From: Paenibacillus sp. FSL H7-0331
Lineage (GTDB): Bacteria > Bacillota > Bacilli > Paenibacillales > NBRC-103111
Reading direction: 5' to 3'
DNA length: 64,000 nt
NCBI RefSeq assembly: GCF_001956045.1
Contig: NZ_MRTH01000003.1
Coordinates: 310,001-374,000, forward strand
Each line of letters begins with the position of its first letter. Position 1 is the stretch's first letter. Shown here one piece after another: positions 9,190 to 18,796 of the stretch. A program made the translations under genes and the position numbers. A model generated the notes under the pieces. That model was not told the DNA's origin. It was given only the letters and a program-made list of their open reading frames with translations, and did no database searches.

Positions 9190-9741
9190 TTATTTCTTGG
9201 CATAGGCCCTATTGTGAAAATGTGAGATATGCTCGAATAGTATCTCTCCGTCTTGGGGAACCTGGCTGTCTGGCTGCCAAATCAGGTACAAGGCCTGATA
9301 TTTCTCCGGAACCCAAATGTAGGTGTGAACATAGCTGGTTAGTGTAAACCCGTATTGCTGCCAGAAGTGAAGACGTTGTAAATTGGTAGCATTATCTTCG
9401 GACTCGATTTCAATAACAGCACCTGTACTTTGCAGCGCAGACCTGGACCACCCGATGATATAATCCAAAAACATTTTGCCTATGCCCTGGCCTCGCGAAT
9501 CCTCACGAACGGCCATATAATCGATAAGCAGTCCGTTGATGCCTTCCAGCTTGCCCGTTAACGCCATAGCGATGATATCAGACTGATTGCTGGCGATATG
9601 CAGCTGGCACAGCTTTCTCTCGAGGGAGCGGCGAATAATTGTTGTCGGTTTGCTGTTGTCGGGGTCAAAGCCTTGTCTGTAAATCGGTGCCGCCTGGTTC
9701 CAAATTTGTTCGTCCCAATAATCGATTGTTTGATATTCCAT
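9190..9741 (-). CDS. GNAT-family N-acetyltransferase
   Basis: 183 residues. The acetyl-CoA binding motif is clear (DSRGQGIGKMFLDYII, about residues 91-106), preceded by the beta-4 strand LLIDYMAVRE and followed by the fifth strand region with FWQQYGFTLTSYVHTY. I prefer the ATG at 9741 (MEYQTIDYW), which has GGAGGT 10 bases upstream; an in-frame ATG at 9762 lies on the other side of that site. Its substrate is unknown. The gene stands alone, facing the DinB remnant. Confidence 0.82.
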   Translation of the reverse strand: MEYQTIDYWDEQIWNQAAPIYRQGFDPDNSKPTTIIRRSLERKLCQLHIASNQSDIIAMALTGKLEGINGLLIDYMAVREDSRGQGIGKMFLDYIIGWSRSALQSTGAVIEIESEDNATNLQRLHFWQQYGFTLTSYVHTYIWVPEKYQALYLIWQPDSQVPQDGEILFEHISHFHNRAYAKK

Positions 9742-9889
9742 CCGTATGTCGACCTCCGACATCTATCATATCAGAAATACGGGATGGAACCCAAGTTCGT
9801 ATGCGTATGGATATATGAATCTACCATCACAGTATTCGGGACGCTGACAGGTTGTCTCGGGAATGGTGGGGAGATGAGCCAAGTCCGTA

Positions 9890-10825
9890 CTATTTTTCTT
9901 GAAATAAACTTGTGGATAAATAGCGCTCTCCGGAATCCGGGAGTAAGGCTACAATCGTTTTGCCTGTATGCTCAGGACGTCTGGCAATCTGGGTAGCCGC
10001 GTAAACCGCAGCTCCGGAGGAAATTCCGACAACGAGTCCTTCTGCTTTGGCCAATAAACGTGCTGTTTGGAAGGCATCTTCACTTTTGATTGTCATGATC
10101 TCATCAATGACCGATGGATTGTATATCGAAGGGACAAAACCAGCTCCAAGCCCTTGGAGCTTATGCGCGCCTTTGGTACCGCCAGATAGAACAGGGGAAT
10201 CAAAAGGCTCGACTGCGATGATTTGCACGGATGGCTTTTTGGATTTCAGCACCTCGCCAACACCTGTAATCGTACCTCCTGTCCCCACCCCACAGACAAA
10301 AATATCTACAGAGCCTTCGGTATCCCGCCAAATTTCCTCTGCTGTTGTTACACGATGAATTTGTGGATTAGCCGGATTATCAAATTGCTGAGGCATGAAG
10401 GAATCCGGTGTTTGGGCAGCCAATTCTGCAGCTTTTCGCATCGCTCCTGGCATACCCTCCGATCCTGAAGTCAACACCAGTTCCGCACCCAGAGCCGTCA
10501 ATAGCTTCCTTCGCTCCAGACTGAACGTTTCCGGCAAAGCAATAATTAACCTGTATCCCTTGGCAGCAGCTACGAAGGCGAGTGCAATTCCCGCATTGCC
10601 GCTGGTTGCTTCGATGATGACTGAATTTTTATTTAGAAGGCCTTGCTCCTCTGCAGCCTGAATCATCGCATAGCCGATCCGGTCTTTGACACTGCCTGCT
10701 GGATTGAGATACTCCAACTTGGCTATAAGTATCGCCTTAAGCTGTTGATGTTTGTTATAATTCGACAGCTCAAGCAAAGGGGTGTTACCAATCAAGTCCG
10801 TTAAGTTTTTAGCAATTCGAGACAT
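9890..10825 (-). CDS. cysK: Cysteine synthase (O-acetylserine sulfhydrylase)
   Basis: PLP enzyme that makes L-cysteine from O-acetylserine and sulfide in the cytoplasm, 311 residues, normal length. The Schiff-base lysine is K47 in [11 protein letters not shown], the substrate-carboxylate loop is TSGNAGI (usually TSGNTGI) and the PLP phosphate loop is [13 protein letters not shown]. The C-terminus has [14 protein letters not shown], the typical CysK ending. The ATG at 10825 has a strong GGAGGAAG site; the longer frame to 10900 is rejected. The paralogue CysM or a cystathionine beta-synthase-like role cannot be excluded. Transcribed away from the hydrolase at 11041. Confidence 0.92.
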   Translation of the reverse strand: MSRIAKNLTDLIGNTPLLELSNYNKHQQLKAILIAKLEYLNPAGSVKDRIGYAMIQAAEEQGLLNKNSVIIEATSGNAGIALAFVAAAKGYRLIIALPETFSLERRKLLTALGAELVLTSGSEGMPGAMRKAAELAAQTPDSFMPQQFDNPANPQIHRVTTAEEIWRDTEGSVDIFVCGVGTGGTITGVGEVLKSKKPSVQIIAVEPFDSPVLSGGTKGAHKLQGLGAGFVPSIYNPSVIDEIMTIKSEDAFQTARLLAKAEGLVVGISSGAAVYAATQIARRPEHTGKTIVALLPDSGERYLSTSLFQEK

Positions 10826-11040
10826 AGGTAGACTTCCTCCTTGTATATATTCCTTATTTTCCACTGTGCATAGTAGGATAATATTAGTAAACCTTATCAT
10901 TAGCCTTACCTGTCTGACAAATCAGTTATTTTGATGTGAATAACGATTTCTTTTAATAGGATAAGGCAAATATAAGTAGGTTCCTTTATAATGAACTTAA
11001 TCGAACAGCAGCAGCTGAAGTAAGAGCGGGGGCATGATTT

Positions 11041-11988
11041 GTGCACACGGAAACTTTCACTTTTAAGGATATCGATCAGTTGGAGATATTCGTCTATCAT
11101 TGGAGCCTTGAAGATCGACAAGAGCCCCGGGCCATTATTCAAATTGCTCATGGCATGGCGGAGACGGCAGCACGTTACGAGAGATTTGCTCGATCATTAG
11201 TACAAGCGGGCTACGAAGTATATGCCAATGATCATAGGGGACATGGGCTTACAGCGGGACATCCGAATCAGGTGGGCATTACGGGTACCGAGGGATTTGC
11301 CAAAATGACGGAGGCGATGGCGCAGCTGACTGACATTATTGCAAAAAGGCATCCAGGTGTGCCTGTCTATTTGCTTGGTCACAGTATGGGCTCGTTTCTG
11401 GCGCAGCAATATATGTATACATACAGCGATAAGGTTAGGGGCGTTATCCTGTCAGGAACAAACGGCAAGCATCCACCGACCCTTAGAGTAGGGATCATGC
11501 TTGCACAATTGCTGGCTTCCCTGCAAGGCAGTGACCATCGAAGTCCACTTTTGATGAAGCTGTCGCTGGGCAGCTATAACAAGCCATTTCGCCCCAACCG
11601 GACGGGTTGCGATTGGCTGAGCCGCGATGAAGCGGAGGTTGATCGTTATATAGCAGATCCATATTGTGGAGGTATTTTTACCGCAGGGTTTTTCAGGGAC
11701 TTCTTCCGTGGATTAGTTGATATTCACCTTCTGAGCAACATGGAACGCATCCCCAAGCAGCTGCCAATTTACATATTTGCCGGTGATCGGGATCCGGTTG
11801 GAGGTATGGGCAAAGGAATTCCTCAACTGATGGGGATGTATGACCAACTTGGCATCAAGCGGGTTACCTGCAAGCTGTATCCGGATGGCAGGCATGAAAT
11901 GCTGAATGAAATTAACCGTGAAGAGGTTACCTGCGATGTGCTGAAGTGGCTGGAGCAGCAGCCGTCTTTAGTCGCTCAAATGGAATGA
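11041..11988 (+). CDS. Alpha/beta hydrolase, monoacylglycerol lipase / lysophospholipase type
   Basis: 315-residue serine hydrolase of the Hydrolase_4 (S33-like) group. It carries the oxyanion motif IAHGMAETAARYERFA near the N-terminus, the nucleophile elbow GHSMG with Ser115, a late Asp in FAGDRDPVG and the catalytic His in YPDGRHEMLNE. It probably cleaves monoacylglycerols or lysophospholipids in the cytosol; the real substrate is not shown by the sequence. I take the GTG at 11041, in frame with the domain start; a GGGGG stretch lies upstream. A terminator follows at 12020. It is divergent from cysK with a 215-bp intergenic region. Confidence 0.88.
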   Translation: MHTETFTFKDIDQLEIFVYHWSLEDRQEPRAIIQIAHGMAETAARYERFARSLVQAGYEVYANDHRGHGLTAGHPNQVGITGTEGFAKMTEAMAQLTDIIAKRHPGVPVYLLGHSMGSFLAQQYMYTYSDKVRGVILSGTNGKHPPTLRVGIMLAQLLASLQGSDHRSPLLMKLSLGSYNKPFRPNRTGCDWLSRDEAEVDRYIADPYCGGIFTAGFFRDFFRGLVDIHLLSNMERIPKQLPIYIFAGDRDPVGGMGKGIPQLMGMYDQLGIKRVTCKLYPDGRHEMLNEINREEVTCDVLKWLEQQPSLVAQME

Positions 11989-12019
11989 ATTCCAGCTTGA
12001 CAGGCAATTCTATTTACAT

Positions 12020-12055
12020 ATAGGGTGAGGCTCTCGGGGCCTCATCCTATTTTTT
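12020..12055 (+). terminator. Rho-independent terminator after the alpha/beta hydrolase
   Basis: A GC-rich stem with left arm ATAGGGTGAGGC and right arm GCCTCATCCTAT (one G-T mismatch pair) and a 7-base loop is followed by six T. It separates the hydrolase from the mannoside operon. Confidence 0.85.
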
Positions 12056-12176
12056 GTTCAGGGTCACGTATGACCAACCTGATATTATTCTACCCCTGTG
12101 CTTATGATATTCCCCTTACCGAATGAGATTGGAGCTTGTAGAATGAACAATAGAACGAGAGGGGAGAATCACACAA

Positions 12177-13505
12177 ATGAAAAAAATAACCAAGATTGCT
12201 CTAACTACGATGGTATCAGCGTCCATGCTTGCCGGATGTGCAGGGGGACAAACAACTGAAGATAAAGGTGCGGCGGCCGGTGGGGCTAATAAAGAAAAAG
12301 TAAAGCTGTCGATTTGGCATAACTGGACAGGCCAGGACGCCAAAGGTATTGCCATGCGTAAAATCCTCGATGATTTCAAAACGCAGCATCCCGAGATTGA
12401 GCTCGAAGCAGAGGGATTGCCGACAGACGGCTTGAAAACCCGTTTGCGTACAGTAGCGGCTGCTGATGAAATGCCGGACTTGTTCGTAATGTGGCCGGAT
12501 GCGATGACCAAGGAATTCGTGAATGGCAAGCTGCTGCAGCCTGTCGATGAATTTTTGAACAGCAAACCGGAATGGAAAAACAATTTCATCCCGAATGCTC
12601 TGGATGGCTACACGGTGGATAGCAAGATTTACTCTGTTCCTATGAACCTGGCTCCGAGCTCATTCATTTACTACAATCAGGCTATCTTCGACAAATACAA
12701 CGTTAAGGTACCAAAAACGTGGGATGAATTGAAAACAGCGATTGATACATTTAATAAAAATAACATTATTCCTATGGCATTAGGTAACAAAGCAAATTGG
12801 GTAGTTCAATCGACCATTTTCAGTACAATCGGTGATCGTGTAACGGGTACGGACTGGTTCTTAAAAGCCTCCGCTCAAAATGGCGCCAAGTTTACCGATC
12901 CTGAATTTATTAAAGCTTTGACGGTTCTTCAGGATTTGGGCAAATCCAAGGCGTTCCAGGATGGCTTTAATGGTATTGATGAGAATCAAATGATGCAATT
13001 ATTCTTCCAAGGCAAGTCCGCAATGTTTATGGACGGCGGTTGGGCAGCAGCGAACCTGGTGAACAATGCACCTAAGGAAGTTTTGGACACAACACATATT
13101 ACGATTTTGCCTGCGATTGATGGTGGTAAAGGCGATGCGCAATCCACAGCGGGTGTAGTTGGAACAGGCCTCGGCGTAAGCAAGAAGCTGACTGGAGCCA
13201 GAAAAGATGCAGCTATGCAGTTATTCTACGCTTTGTCCGGTCCTGAAGGTCAAAAAGCGACGCTGGGCAGCAGCACATTGGTCAGCTACAAAATTGATGT
13301 AGATAAAAGCAAAGCACATCCATTATTCGTTGAGCTGAATGAATTGATGAAAAATGTGAAGATCAGCCCGGTTTATGATTCCAAATTAAGCTCTGCTGCA
13401 GTTGAAGTAATCAACAACGGACTTCAGGAATTGCTGATGGGTACAAGCCCAGAAGTCGTTGCCAAAAAAGTACAGGATGCGCAAGCAGGCGCACTTGGTA
13501 AATAA
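12177..13505 (+). CDS. Sugar-binding lipoprotein of the mannoside ABC importer
   Basis: 442-residue CUT1 binding protein. The signal peptide ends in the lipobox MLAGC with acylated Cys21, followed by a Gly/Lys linker. The mature domain starts SIWHNWTGQDAKG and has EMPDLFVMWPD and AMFMDGGWAA, typical of MalE-like receptors. ATG at 12177 follows GAGAGGGGAG. It is the first gene of an operon that runs through two permeases, a kinase, a regulator and a beta-mannosidase, so the ligand is probably a beta-manno-oligosaccharide (inferred from the enzyme). A stem-loop behind it probably raises its expression over the permeases. Confidence 0.9.
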   Translation: MKKITKIALTTMVSASMLAGCAGGQTTEDKGAAAGGANKEKVKLSIWHNWTGQDAKGIAMRKILDDFKTQHPEIELEAEGLPTDGLKTRLRTVAAADEMPDLFVMWPDAMTKEFVNGKLLQPVDEFLNSKPEWKNNFIPNALDGYTVDSKIYSVPMNLAPSSFIYYNQAIFDKYNVKVPKTWDELKTAIDTFNKNNIIPMALGNKANWVVQSTIFSTIGDRVTGTDWFLKASAQNGAKFTDPEFIKALTVLQDLGKSKAFQDGFNGIDENQMMQLFFQGKSAMFMDGGWAAANLVNNAPKEVLDTTHITILPAIDGGKGDAQSTAGVVGTGLGVSKKLTGARKDAAMQLFYALSGPEGQKATLGSSTLVSYKIDVDKSKAHPLFVELNELMKNVKISPVYDSKLSSAAVEVINNGLQELLMGTSPEVVAKKVQDAQAGALGK

Positions 13506-13579
13506 GGACAATAAGTACAATCAAGCACAATAAGTTCATCAAACCAATCAGATATTTGAGCACAACGAACATCGGTACG

Positions 13580-13608
13580 AATCAGCCCTCCCTTGTGGAG
13601 GGCTGATT
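13580..13608 (+). terminator. Strong intercistronic stem-loop between binding protein and permease
   Basis: A perfect 12-bp stem (AATCAGCCCTCC / GGAGGGCTGATT) with a 5-base loop is followed by ATTT rather than a long T run. Its place after the binding-protein gene fits partial termination or protection of the upstream mRNA from 3' decay, as known for the malE-malF and similar intercistronic regions. Confidence 0.7.
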
Positions 13609-13630
13609 ATTTGGAAAGGAAGTGAGAGAG

Positions 13631-14509
13631 ATGAAGACACTAAACATGCGTAGATTTATCGTAATGGGCTTACTGCCATCGATACTTATTTATACCTTAT
13701 TCGTATTTGTACCTGTGATTTGGTCTGCCTATTACGGTTTCTTTGAATGGAAGGGCATTGGCGAAGCCAAATTTATCGGCTTGAAAAACTACGTGGAAGT
13801 TATTCACGATACTATATTTTGGCGTGCACTCAAAAACAATATTATATTTGTACTTGCCTCGGTATTCGGTCAGCTGCCGCTCGCTTTGATTTTGGCGATT
13901 GTGCTGTTCAAAAACAATGCGCTGCAGCGGTTTTTGCGATCCGCCGTGTTTATGCCCATGGTCATGTCCTCGGTCGTTATCGGGATGATCTGGCAATATA
14001 TTTACCACCCGCAAATCGGTATTCTTAACTTCCTGCTCGATTATTTGGGATTAAGCAGCTGGAAAATGCAGTGGCTTTCCGACAGCAATATTGCGATCTA
14101 CGCGCTAATTCCTCCGCTCACCTGGAGCTTTGTCGGTTTATACTTAATTATTTTCATTTCGGCTTTGCAAAATATACCCGGTGAAATTCATGACGCAGCC
14201 CTCATAGACGGTGCCACAGGCGCTCGCAAAATGATTTCCGTTACGCTGCCAATGGTTTGGACAACGATACAGGTTGCTATCGTGCTATGTATCTCAGGAA
14301 GCCTGAAGTCGTTTGACCTTGTGTATGTGATGACCAAAGGCGGACCGGCACATGCCACGGAGCTGCTGGCTACTTATATGTATAACTCGACCTTTTCCTC
14401 CTATCGTTATGGATACGGAAGTGCAATCTCCACCTCGATTATTATTCTGAGTCTGCTCTTTATCGGAACCAGCCAATGGCTGACAAGCAGAAAGTCAAAG
14501 AACGCATAG
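13631..14509 (+). CDS. Carbohydrate ABC transporter permease 1 (mannoside operon)
   Basis: MalF/UgpA-like membrane subunit, 292 residues. Hydrophobic segments start with PSILIYTLFVFVPVIWSAY, and the EAA loop reads IHDAALIDGATGARKM followed by TLPMVW at about residues 185-210. ATG 13631 is placed 6 bases after AAGGAAGTG; an in-frame GTG at 13622 lies within that site and is less likely. The next permease starts 17 bases after its stop. It works with the binding protein at 12177; the ATPase is not encoded here. Confidence 0.9.
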   Translation: MKTLNMRRFIVMGLLPSILIYTLFVFVPVIWSAYYGFFEWKGIGEAKFIGLKNYVEVIHDTIFWRALKNNIIFVLASVFGQLPLALILAIVLFKNNALQRFLRSAVFMPMVMSSVVIGMIWQYIYHPQIGILNFLLDYLGLSSWKMQWLSDSNIAIYALIPPLTWSFVGLYLIIFISALQNIPGEIHDAALIDGATGARKMISVTLPMVWTTIQVAIVLCISGSLKSFDLVYVMTKGGPAHATELLATYMYNSTFSSYRYGYGSAISTSIIILSLLFIGTSQWLTSRKSKNA

Positions 14510-14526
14510 AAAGGAGGTCCATTCAT

Positions 14527-15405
14527 ATGAACAAAACTATGGCTCCATACTCACAAGCAGCTCCAGCCAAGTCCGGATTTTCCGCGAAAAAATGGAGGCC
14601 CGCTATTTTTTGGACTCTCATGACGGTTTATGGTATTTTAACGTTGTACCCTTTATTCTGGCTGTTCATCAGTGCCTTCAAAACGAACGCCGAGTTTCTG
14701 AACCGTCCTTTTAGCTTGCCGTTAACGTGGCAGATCGATAACTTTGTCAAAGCCTGGAGTACGTCCAAGATGGGTACGGCTTTTGTGAATTCGGTGATCG
14801 TATCCTTGGCTTCATTGGCCATCACCTTATTCGTGTCTGCTTTGTCCTCCTTCGTATTGGCCAGATTGCAGTTCAGGTTCAAGGGCTGGATACTAGGCTT
14901 CTTCGTAGTTGGCATGCTCATTCCGATTCATAGCACCTTGGTGCCGTTATTTATTTTAATGAAGCAGCTTTCCTTATTAAATACGTACTGGGCACTTATT
15001 TTGCCTTACACGGCTTTTGCTCTGCCTACAGCTATATTCGTATTGGTTGCTTATTTATCTTCGGTACCCAAGGAAATAGAGGAAGCGGCTTTTATTGATG
15101 GAACAGGGCTTTGGGGTGTATTTCTGAAAATTATGCTGCCCATCTCGACACCAGCTCTGTCAACAGTAACGATTTTAAGCTTTTTGCACTTCTGGAACGA
15201 TTTTTCCTTTGCTCTCGTGTTTATTAGCAAATCAACACTCAAAACCTTGCCGCTCAGTATCGCTACCTTCGCGGACGGCTTTCAAACGGATTATAGTCTG
15301 ACGCTGGCTGCCATGACGATCGCTGTAGTTCCCACGATCCTCGTATATTTGGTGTTTCAGGAGCAGGTAATGAAGGGCATGACGGCCGGTGCAGTCAAAG
15401 GCTAA
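14527..15405 (+). CDS. Carbohydrate ABC transporter permease 2 (mannoside operon)
   Basis: MalG-like membrane subunit, 292 residues. The EAA loop reads IEEAAFIDGTGLWGVF followed by IMLPISTPAL, and the protein ends GMTAGAVKG as expected of this class. The ATG at 14527 has an AAAGGAGG site 9 bases upstream. The open frame from 14476 would begin inside the upstream permease and is not needed. Same operon as 12177-21304. Confidence 0.9.
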   Translation: MNKTMAPYSQAAPAKSGFSAKKWRPAIFWTLMTVYGILTLYPLFWLFISAFKTNAEFLNRPFSLPLTWQIDNFVKAWSTSKMGTAFVNSVIVSLASLAITLFVSALSSFVLARLQFRFKGWILGFFVVGMLIPIHSTLVPLFILMKQLSLLNTYWALILPYTAFALPTAIFVLVAYLSSVPKEIEEAAFIDGTGLWGVFLKIMLPISTPALSTVTILSFLHFWNDFSFALVFISKSTLKTLPLSIATFADGFQTDYSLTLAAMTIAVVPTILVYLVFQEQVMKGMTAGAVKG

Positions 15406-15454
15406 GCCGTTTCTCGCTAGTGTTCTTAGGACGATGCAGCAGGGGGTGTGATCA

Positions 15455-17233
15455 ATGCCGGTGTGGCGATGGATGGGAAATTCTTTAGGGCGCAAGCTGA
15501 CTGTTATTATGCTCATAACCACACTGATTCCCCTTATGCTGCTAGGGGGATTTGCCTATGTCATTTCATCAAAAATTACGGAAGAAAAAACCGAACAGGC
15601 GGGCATTGATACCCTTCGTCAGATGGATGGGAATTTGCGCTTTATTATTAAGGACGTGGAGAACATGTCCATTTTTTTGATTGGTCAGAGCAATGTTCAG
15701 CAATATGTTAACAGTCTGGATGATGATGTAGGGTCGCAGACACGTATTCGCAGCTTTATGACCAATTTAATCAGCTCCAAGGAATACATTTCGAATGTTG
15801 AGATTATTCCGGCCAACTCCAATCCGCCGTTGTCTACGACCAACCTGTATCAATCTGATCTGGACCGTCTTGTTAATGTGCGTGAGGTGACAGGCAAGAT
15901 GTGGACCACCCTGTATAATGTGCAGAATTATGCCGGCAACCAGAGAGTGATCTCGTTCATTCGTCCTTTGCGCAGCATTGATAATTATCGGAATCTCGGC
16001 TGGCTGACGATTTCATTGGATGAGAAGGTAATCTCCAGGTATTGGTCAGAGCCTAACCTTGGTGATGGGAAGGGGAGCGTCGCGCTTCTTAACGAACAGG
16101 GGATCGTTCTATCAGCCACGGATAAAAGCTGGCTTTCCCAGTCCTTAGATGTCCTGATGCCAGGTCTGTTGCCTGAATTAAATCCTGCTTTGTTTGGCGT
16201 TGTGAATCATGGCGAAGGTCGGGTCAAAAAGACGATCTTGTATTTCCGCGAACCACTAGTCGGATGGGTGCTTGTAGGCGTGATTCCGTTTGATCTGTAC
16301 AGTGCGCAAAACCGATATATTTTACAGCTCACCGGTGTCGCGGTCGCACTCTCCATTGTGGCTACAGCAGGTCTGATTCTGTTCCTCATTCAACGGATCA
16401 CGAATCCGCTGCGTGTGTTGACCCGGTTAATCGCCAAGGTCAATCCGGAAGAACCGCTGCCGCTGTATTCAGTTGCTTCATCAGACGAGATTGGCAAGCT
16501 CGCGGAGAGCTATAACATGCTGGGCAAGCATATCGAGAAGCTGAAGAAACAAGTGATTCGCAACGAAGCACATAAGAAGGAAGCGGATATGAGGGCGCTC
16601 CAGGCCCAGATTAATCCGCATTTTCTGTATAATACCCTCTCCTCGATTCATTGGATTGCACTGATGAATGAGGAGAAACGGATTGCGGATATGGTTGGGG
16701 CCTTGAGCGATTTCCTGCGATTCAGTCTGAATAAAGGCAAGGAATTTTGCCCGGTTCATCAGGAGCTTGCCCATATCAAAAACTATGCGCAGGTTCAATC
16801 GATTCGTTATCCGGACAAATTTGATATGGATATCGTGGTAGATCCTGAGCTGCAGGACCGTTATATGCTCAAGCTGCTGCTGCAGCCGCTGGTCGAGAAC
16901 GCAATGCTTCATGGTATCCAAAAAAAAGAGGGAAAGGGGATGATATCGGTGTACGTAGAGCACAAGGCCAATCGGATGAGCTTTCTGGTGCTTGATGACG
17001 GAGTAGGCATGACTGAGGAGCAATTGGAGTTGATCACAAACAATCTGAATCCGCCGGATGGGGAGCTATATCCGGATGTAAGCTACGGATTAAGAAACGT
17101 GAATGAACGGCTGCAGCTTCATTATGGGCTGGATGCAGGTCTGATTATTGAAAGTCGACTGAACGCGGGTACACGCATTTCATTCTCGATCCCGGTTTTG
17201 GAGGGACAACATGAAAATTATGATCGTCGATGA
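15455..17233 (+). CDS. YesM-type sensor histidine kinase (mannoside operon)
   Basis: 592 residues. It has a membrane segment at about 12-34, an extracytoplasmic sensor domain of about 250 residues, a second membrane segment at about 290-310 (AVALSIVATAGLILFLI), HAMP, and His389 in AQINPHFLYNTLSSIHW. The HATPase_c domain has PLVENAMLHG and DDGVGM. It probably senses the extracellular sugar, directly or through the binding protein, and phosphorylates the AraC-type regulator whose gene overlaps its 3' end (start at 17211, stop at 17233). ATG follows GGGGGTGTG. Confidence 0.92.
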   Translation: MPVWRWMGNSLGRKLTVIMLITTLIPLMLLGGFAYVISSKITEEKTEQAGIDTLRQMDGNLRFIIKDVENMSIFLIGQSNVQQYVNSLDDDVGSQTRIRSFMTNLISSKEYISNVEIIPANSNPPLSTTNLYQSDLDRLVNVREVTGKMWTTLYNVQNYAGNQRVISFIRPLRSIDNYRNLGWLTISLDEKVISRYWSEPNLGDGKGSVALLNEQGIVLSATDKSWLSQSLDVLMPGLLPELNPALFGVVNHGEGRVKKTILYFREPLVGWVLVGVIPFDLYSAQNRYILQLTGVAVALSIVATAGLILFLIQRITNPLRVLTRLIAKVNPEEPLPLYSVASSDEIGKLAESYNMLGKHIEKLKKQVIRNEAHKKEADMRALQAQINPHFLYNTLSSIHWIALMNEEKRIADMVGALSDFLRFSLNKGKEFCPVHQELAHIKNYAQVQSIRYPDKFDMDIVVDPELQDRYMLKLLLQPLVENAMLHGIQKKEGKGMISVYVEHKANRMSFLVLDDGVGMTEEQLELITNNLNPPDGELYPDVSYGLRNVNERLQLHYGLDAGLIIESRLNAGTRISFSIPVLEGQHENYDRR

Positions 17234-18776
17234 CGAGGTCATCATCAGAACCGGACTGGCTAAAGTGATTAAATGGGACGAGCTCGGCATGGAGCTGCTG
17301 GAGCCAGCATCCTCAGCAGAGGAAGCGCTTGAACGAATCCCGCTTGAGCGTCCCAATGTGCTGCTGACCGATATCCGGATGACGGGCAAGACAGGGCTCC
17401 AGCTTGCTGAAGAAGCGATTCAGATCATCCCGGATCTGGAAGTCATTGTACTCTCGGGGTACGACGATTTTGCCTATACGCAGCAGGCCATCCGGCAAGG
17501 CGTAAGCGATTATTTGTTGAAAACGAGCAGGCCGGAGGAAATCATCAAGACCGTGTTAAAGGCCAGACAACGAATTGAAGATAAATGGGCTGCGCATAGT
17601 CAAGATCATTACAAGAATAAGGAAGCGCGTAATCGTACCTTTGAACGTTGGATTAGGAGTGGGGAAGCGGGACCGATTGACCGTCATTTACTCCATACCT
17701 ACTTACCCGGACTGTTCGGTGAAAGTGATACGCCCGGAAGCGAGCTTCAGGTGTTCATTGTAACGGCAGAGGGCTGGGAGGATTCACCTTCATCAGCGTC
17801 TCTGCTTTTGTTTGCAGTTGACAATATGCTGCAGGATTTGTTGAACTGCGAGTCACTGCTGGAGAAAAAAAGGGTGATTGCAGCGATCCGTTTGGGTAAT
17901 GGCAGTGATAACGGGATGCAGCACCTCCGGTTTATTTTTCAAAAGATAGAGCGGCTGTTGAAATGCAAGCTGTATGCGGCTTTTGGTACCCCCGTTCAGC
18001 AGCCTGAGCATATGCATGAATCGTATACAACGGCTAGCGATGCTTTTAACTATAAAACTTTAATTAATGAGAGCATTTGGCTGTACGAGGATATTGTCAA
18101 ACGCAAGGGGGGTAAAACGGTCTGTACTCACGAGGAGGAGCTGGAGCTGTCTTCTATTTTGCTGGAAGATGATTCGGTGGCCCTGAAGGGCTGGGTGCAG
18201 CGGTTTATTCAGGTACAGCTGGAGGATCCGCAGGTGACACTCGAATCGCTGGAGGCTCTGGTTCATTCGGTTGCGATTTCGGCTCATCGCTGGCTGGAGC
18301 GGGTTAAGACGGCAACCGGACGCGAGAGTACAATGGAGGAGAGCCCGAAGCATTTTCAGCTTAAGCTTAGTGTTACGCCAAAGGACACGCTGTTTCAATA
18401 TTTGAATTCCGTGATGAAGCTGTATCACAACCGTCTGGGTGAGGGACAAGCGACGCATGCGCAGAAGGCAATGGCTTACATAGAGGAGCATCTGGGCAGT
18501 GATGTGGGATTGCAGCAGGTTGCGAGGCACGTGCATTTGCATCCGAACCACCTGAGCGAGGTATTTAAGAAGGAGACCGGAATTACCTTCGGTGATTACG
18601 TGACCAGGCAAAAGATACAACGGGCGATGGAAATATTAACGATTTCACCAGCCAAAATCAGCGAGGTTGCGGCTCGGGTCGGTTACGAGGATGTTAAGTA
18701 TTTTAGCCAAATTTTCAAAAAGTACACGGGCAAAACACCGAGCGAATTTCGTGAGACAGCTGTCAATAATGGATAG
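17211..18776 (+). CDS. YesN-type response regulator, AraC family (mannoside operon)
   Basis: 521 residues. The receiver domain has D7/D8, phospho-acceptor Asp54 (LLTDIRMTGKTG) and the conserved Lys in YLLKTSRP. The linker region of about 280 residues is of unknown fold. The C-terminal AraC HTH pair is at about 420-515 (GLQQVARHVHLHPNHLSEVFKK is the first helix pair region, split over two helices; then ISEVAARVGYEDVKYFSQ). The gene overlaps the kinase by 23 bases and follows TTGGAGGGAC. The next gene, a beta-mannosidase, is probably part of its regulon. Confidence 0.92.
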   Translation: MKIMIVDDEVIIRTGLAKVIKWDELGMELLEPASSAEEALERIPLERPNVLLTDIRMTGKTGLQLAEEAIQIIPDLEVIVLSGYDDFAYTQQAIRQGVSDYLLKTSRPEEIIKTVLKARQRIEDKWAAHSQDHYKNKEARNRTFERWIRSGEAGPIDRHLLHTYLPGLFGESDTPGSELQVFIVTAEGWEDSPSSASLLLFAVDNMLQDLLNCESLLEKKRVIAAIRLGNGSDNGMQHLRFIFQKIERLLKCKLYAAFGTPVQQPEHMHESYTTASDAFNYKTLINESIWLYEDIVKRKGGKTVCTHEEELELSSILLEDDSVALKGWVQRFIQVQLEDPQVTLESLEALVHSVAISAHRWLERVKTATGRESTMEESPKHFQLKLSVTPKDTLFQYLNSVMKLYHNRLGEGQATHAQKAMAYIEEHLGSDVGLQQVARHVHLHPNHLSEVFKKETGITFGDYVTRQKIQRAMEILTISPAKISEVAARVGYEDVKYFSQIFKKYTGKTPSEFRETAVNNG

Positions 18777-18796
18777 AGGAAAAGAGGAACCTTGTC

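Noticed and set aside
10826..11040. CymR or T-box type control region upstream of cysK
   Set aside because: I could not find a convincing CymR palindrome or any T-box structure; only an AT-rich divergent promoter region is visible.
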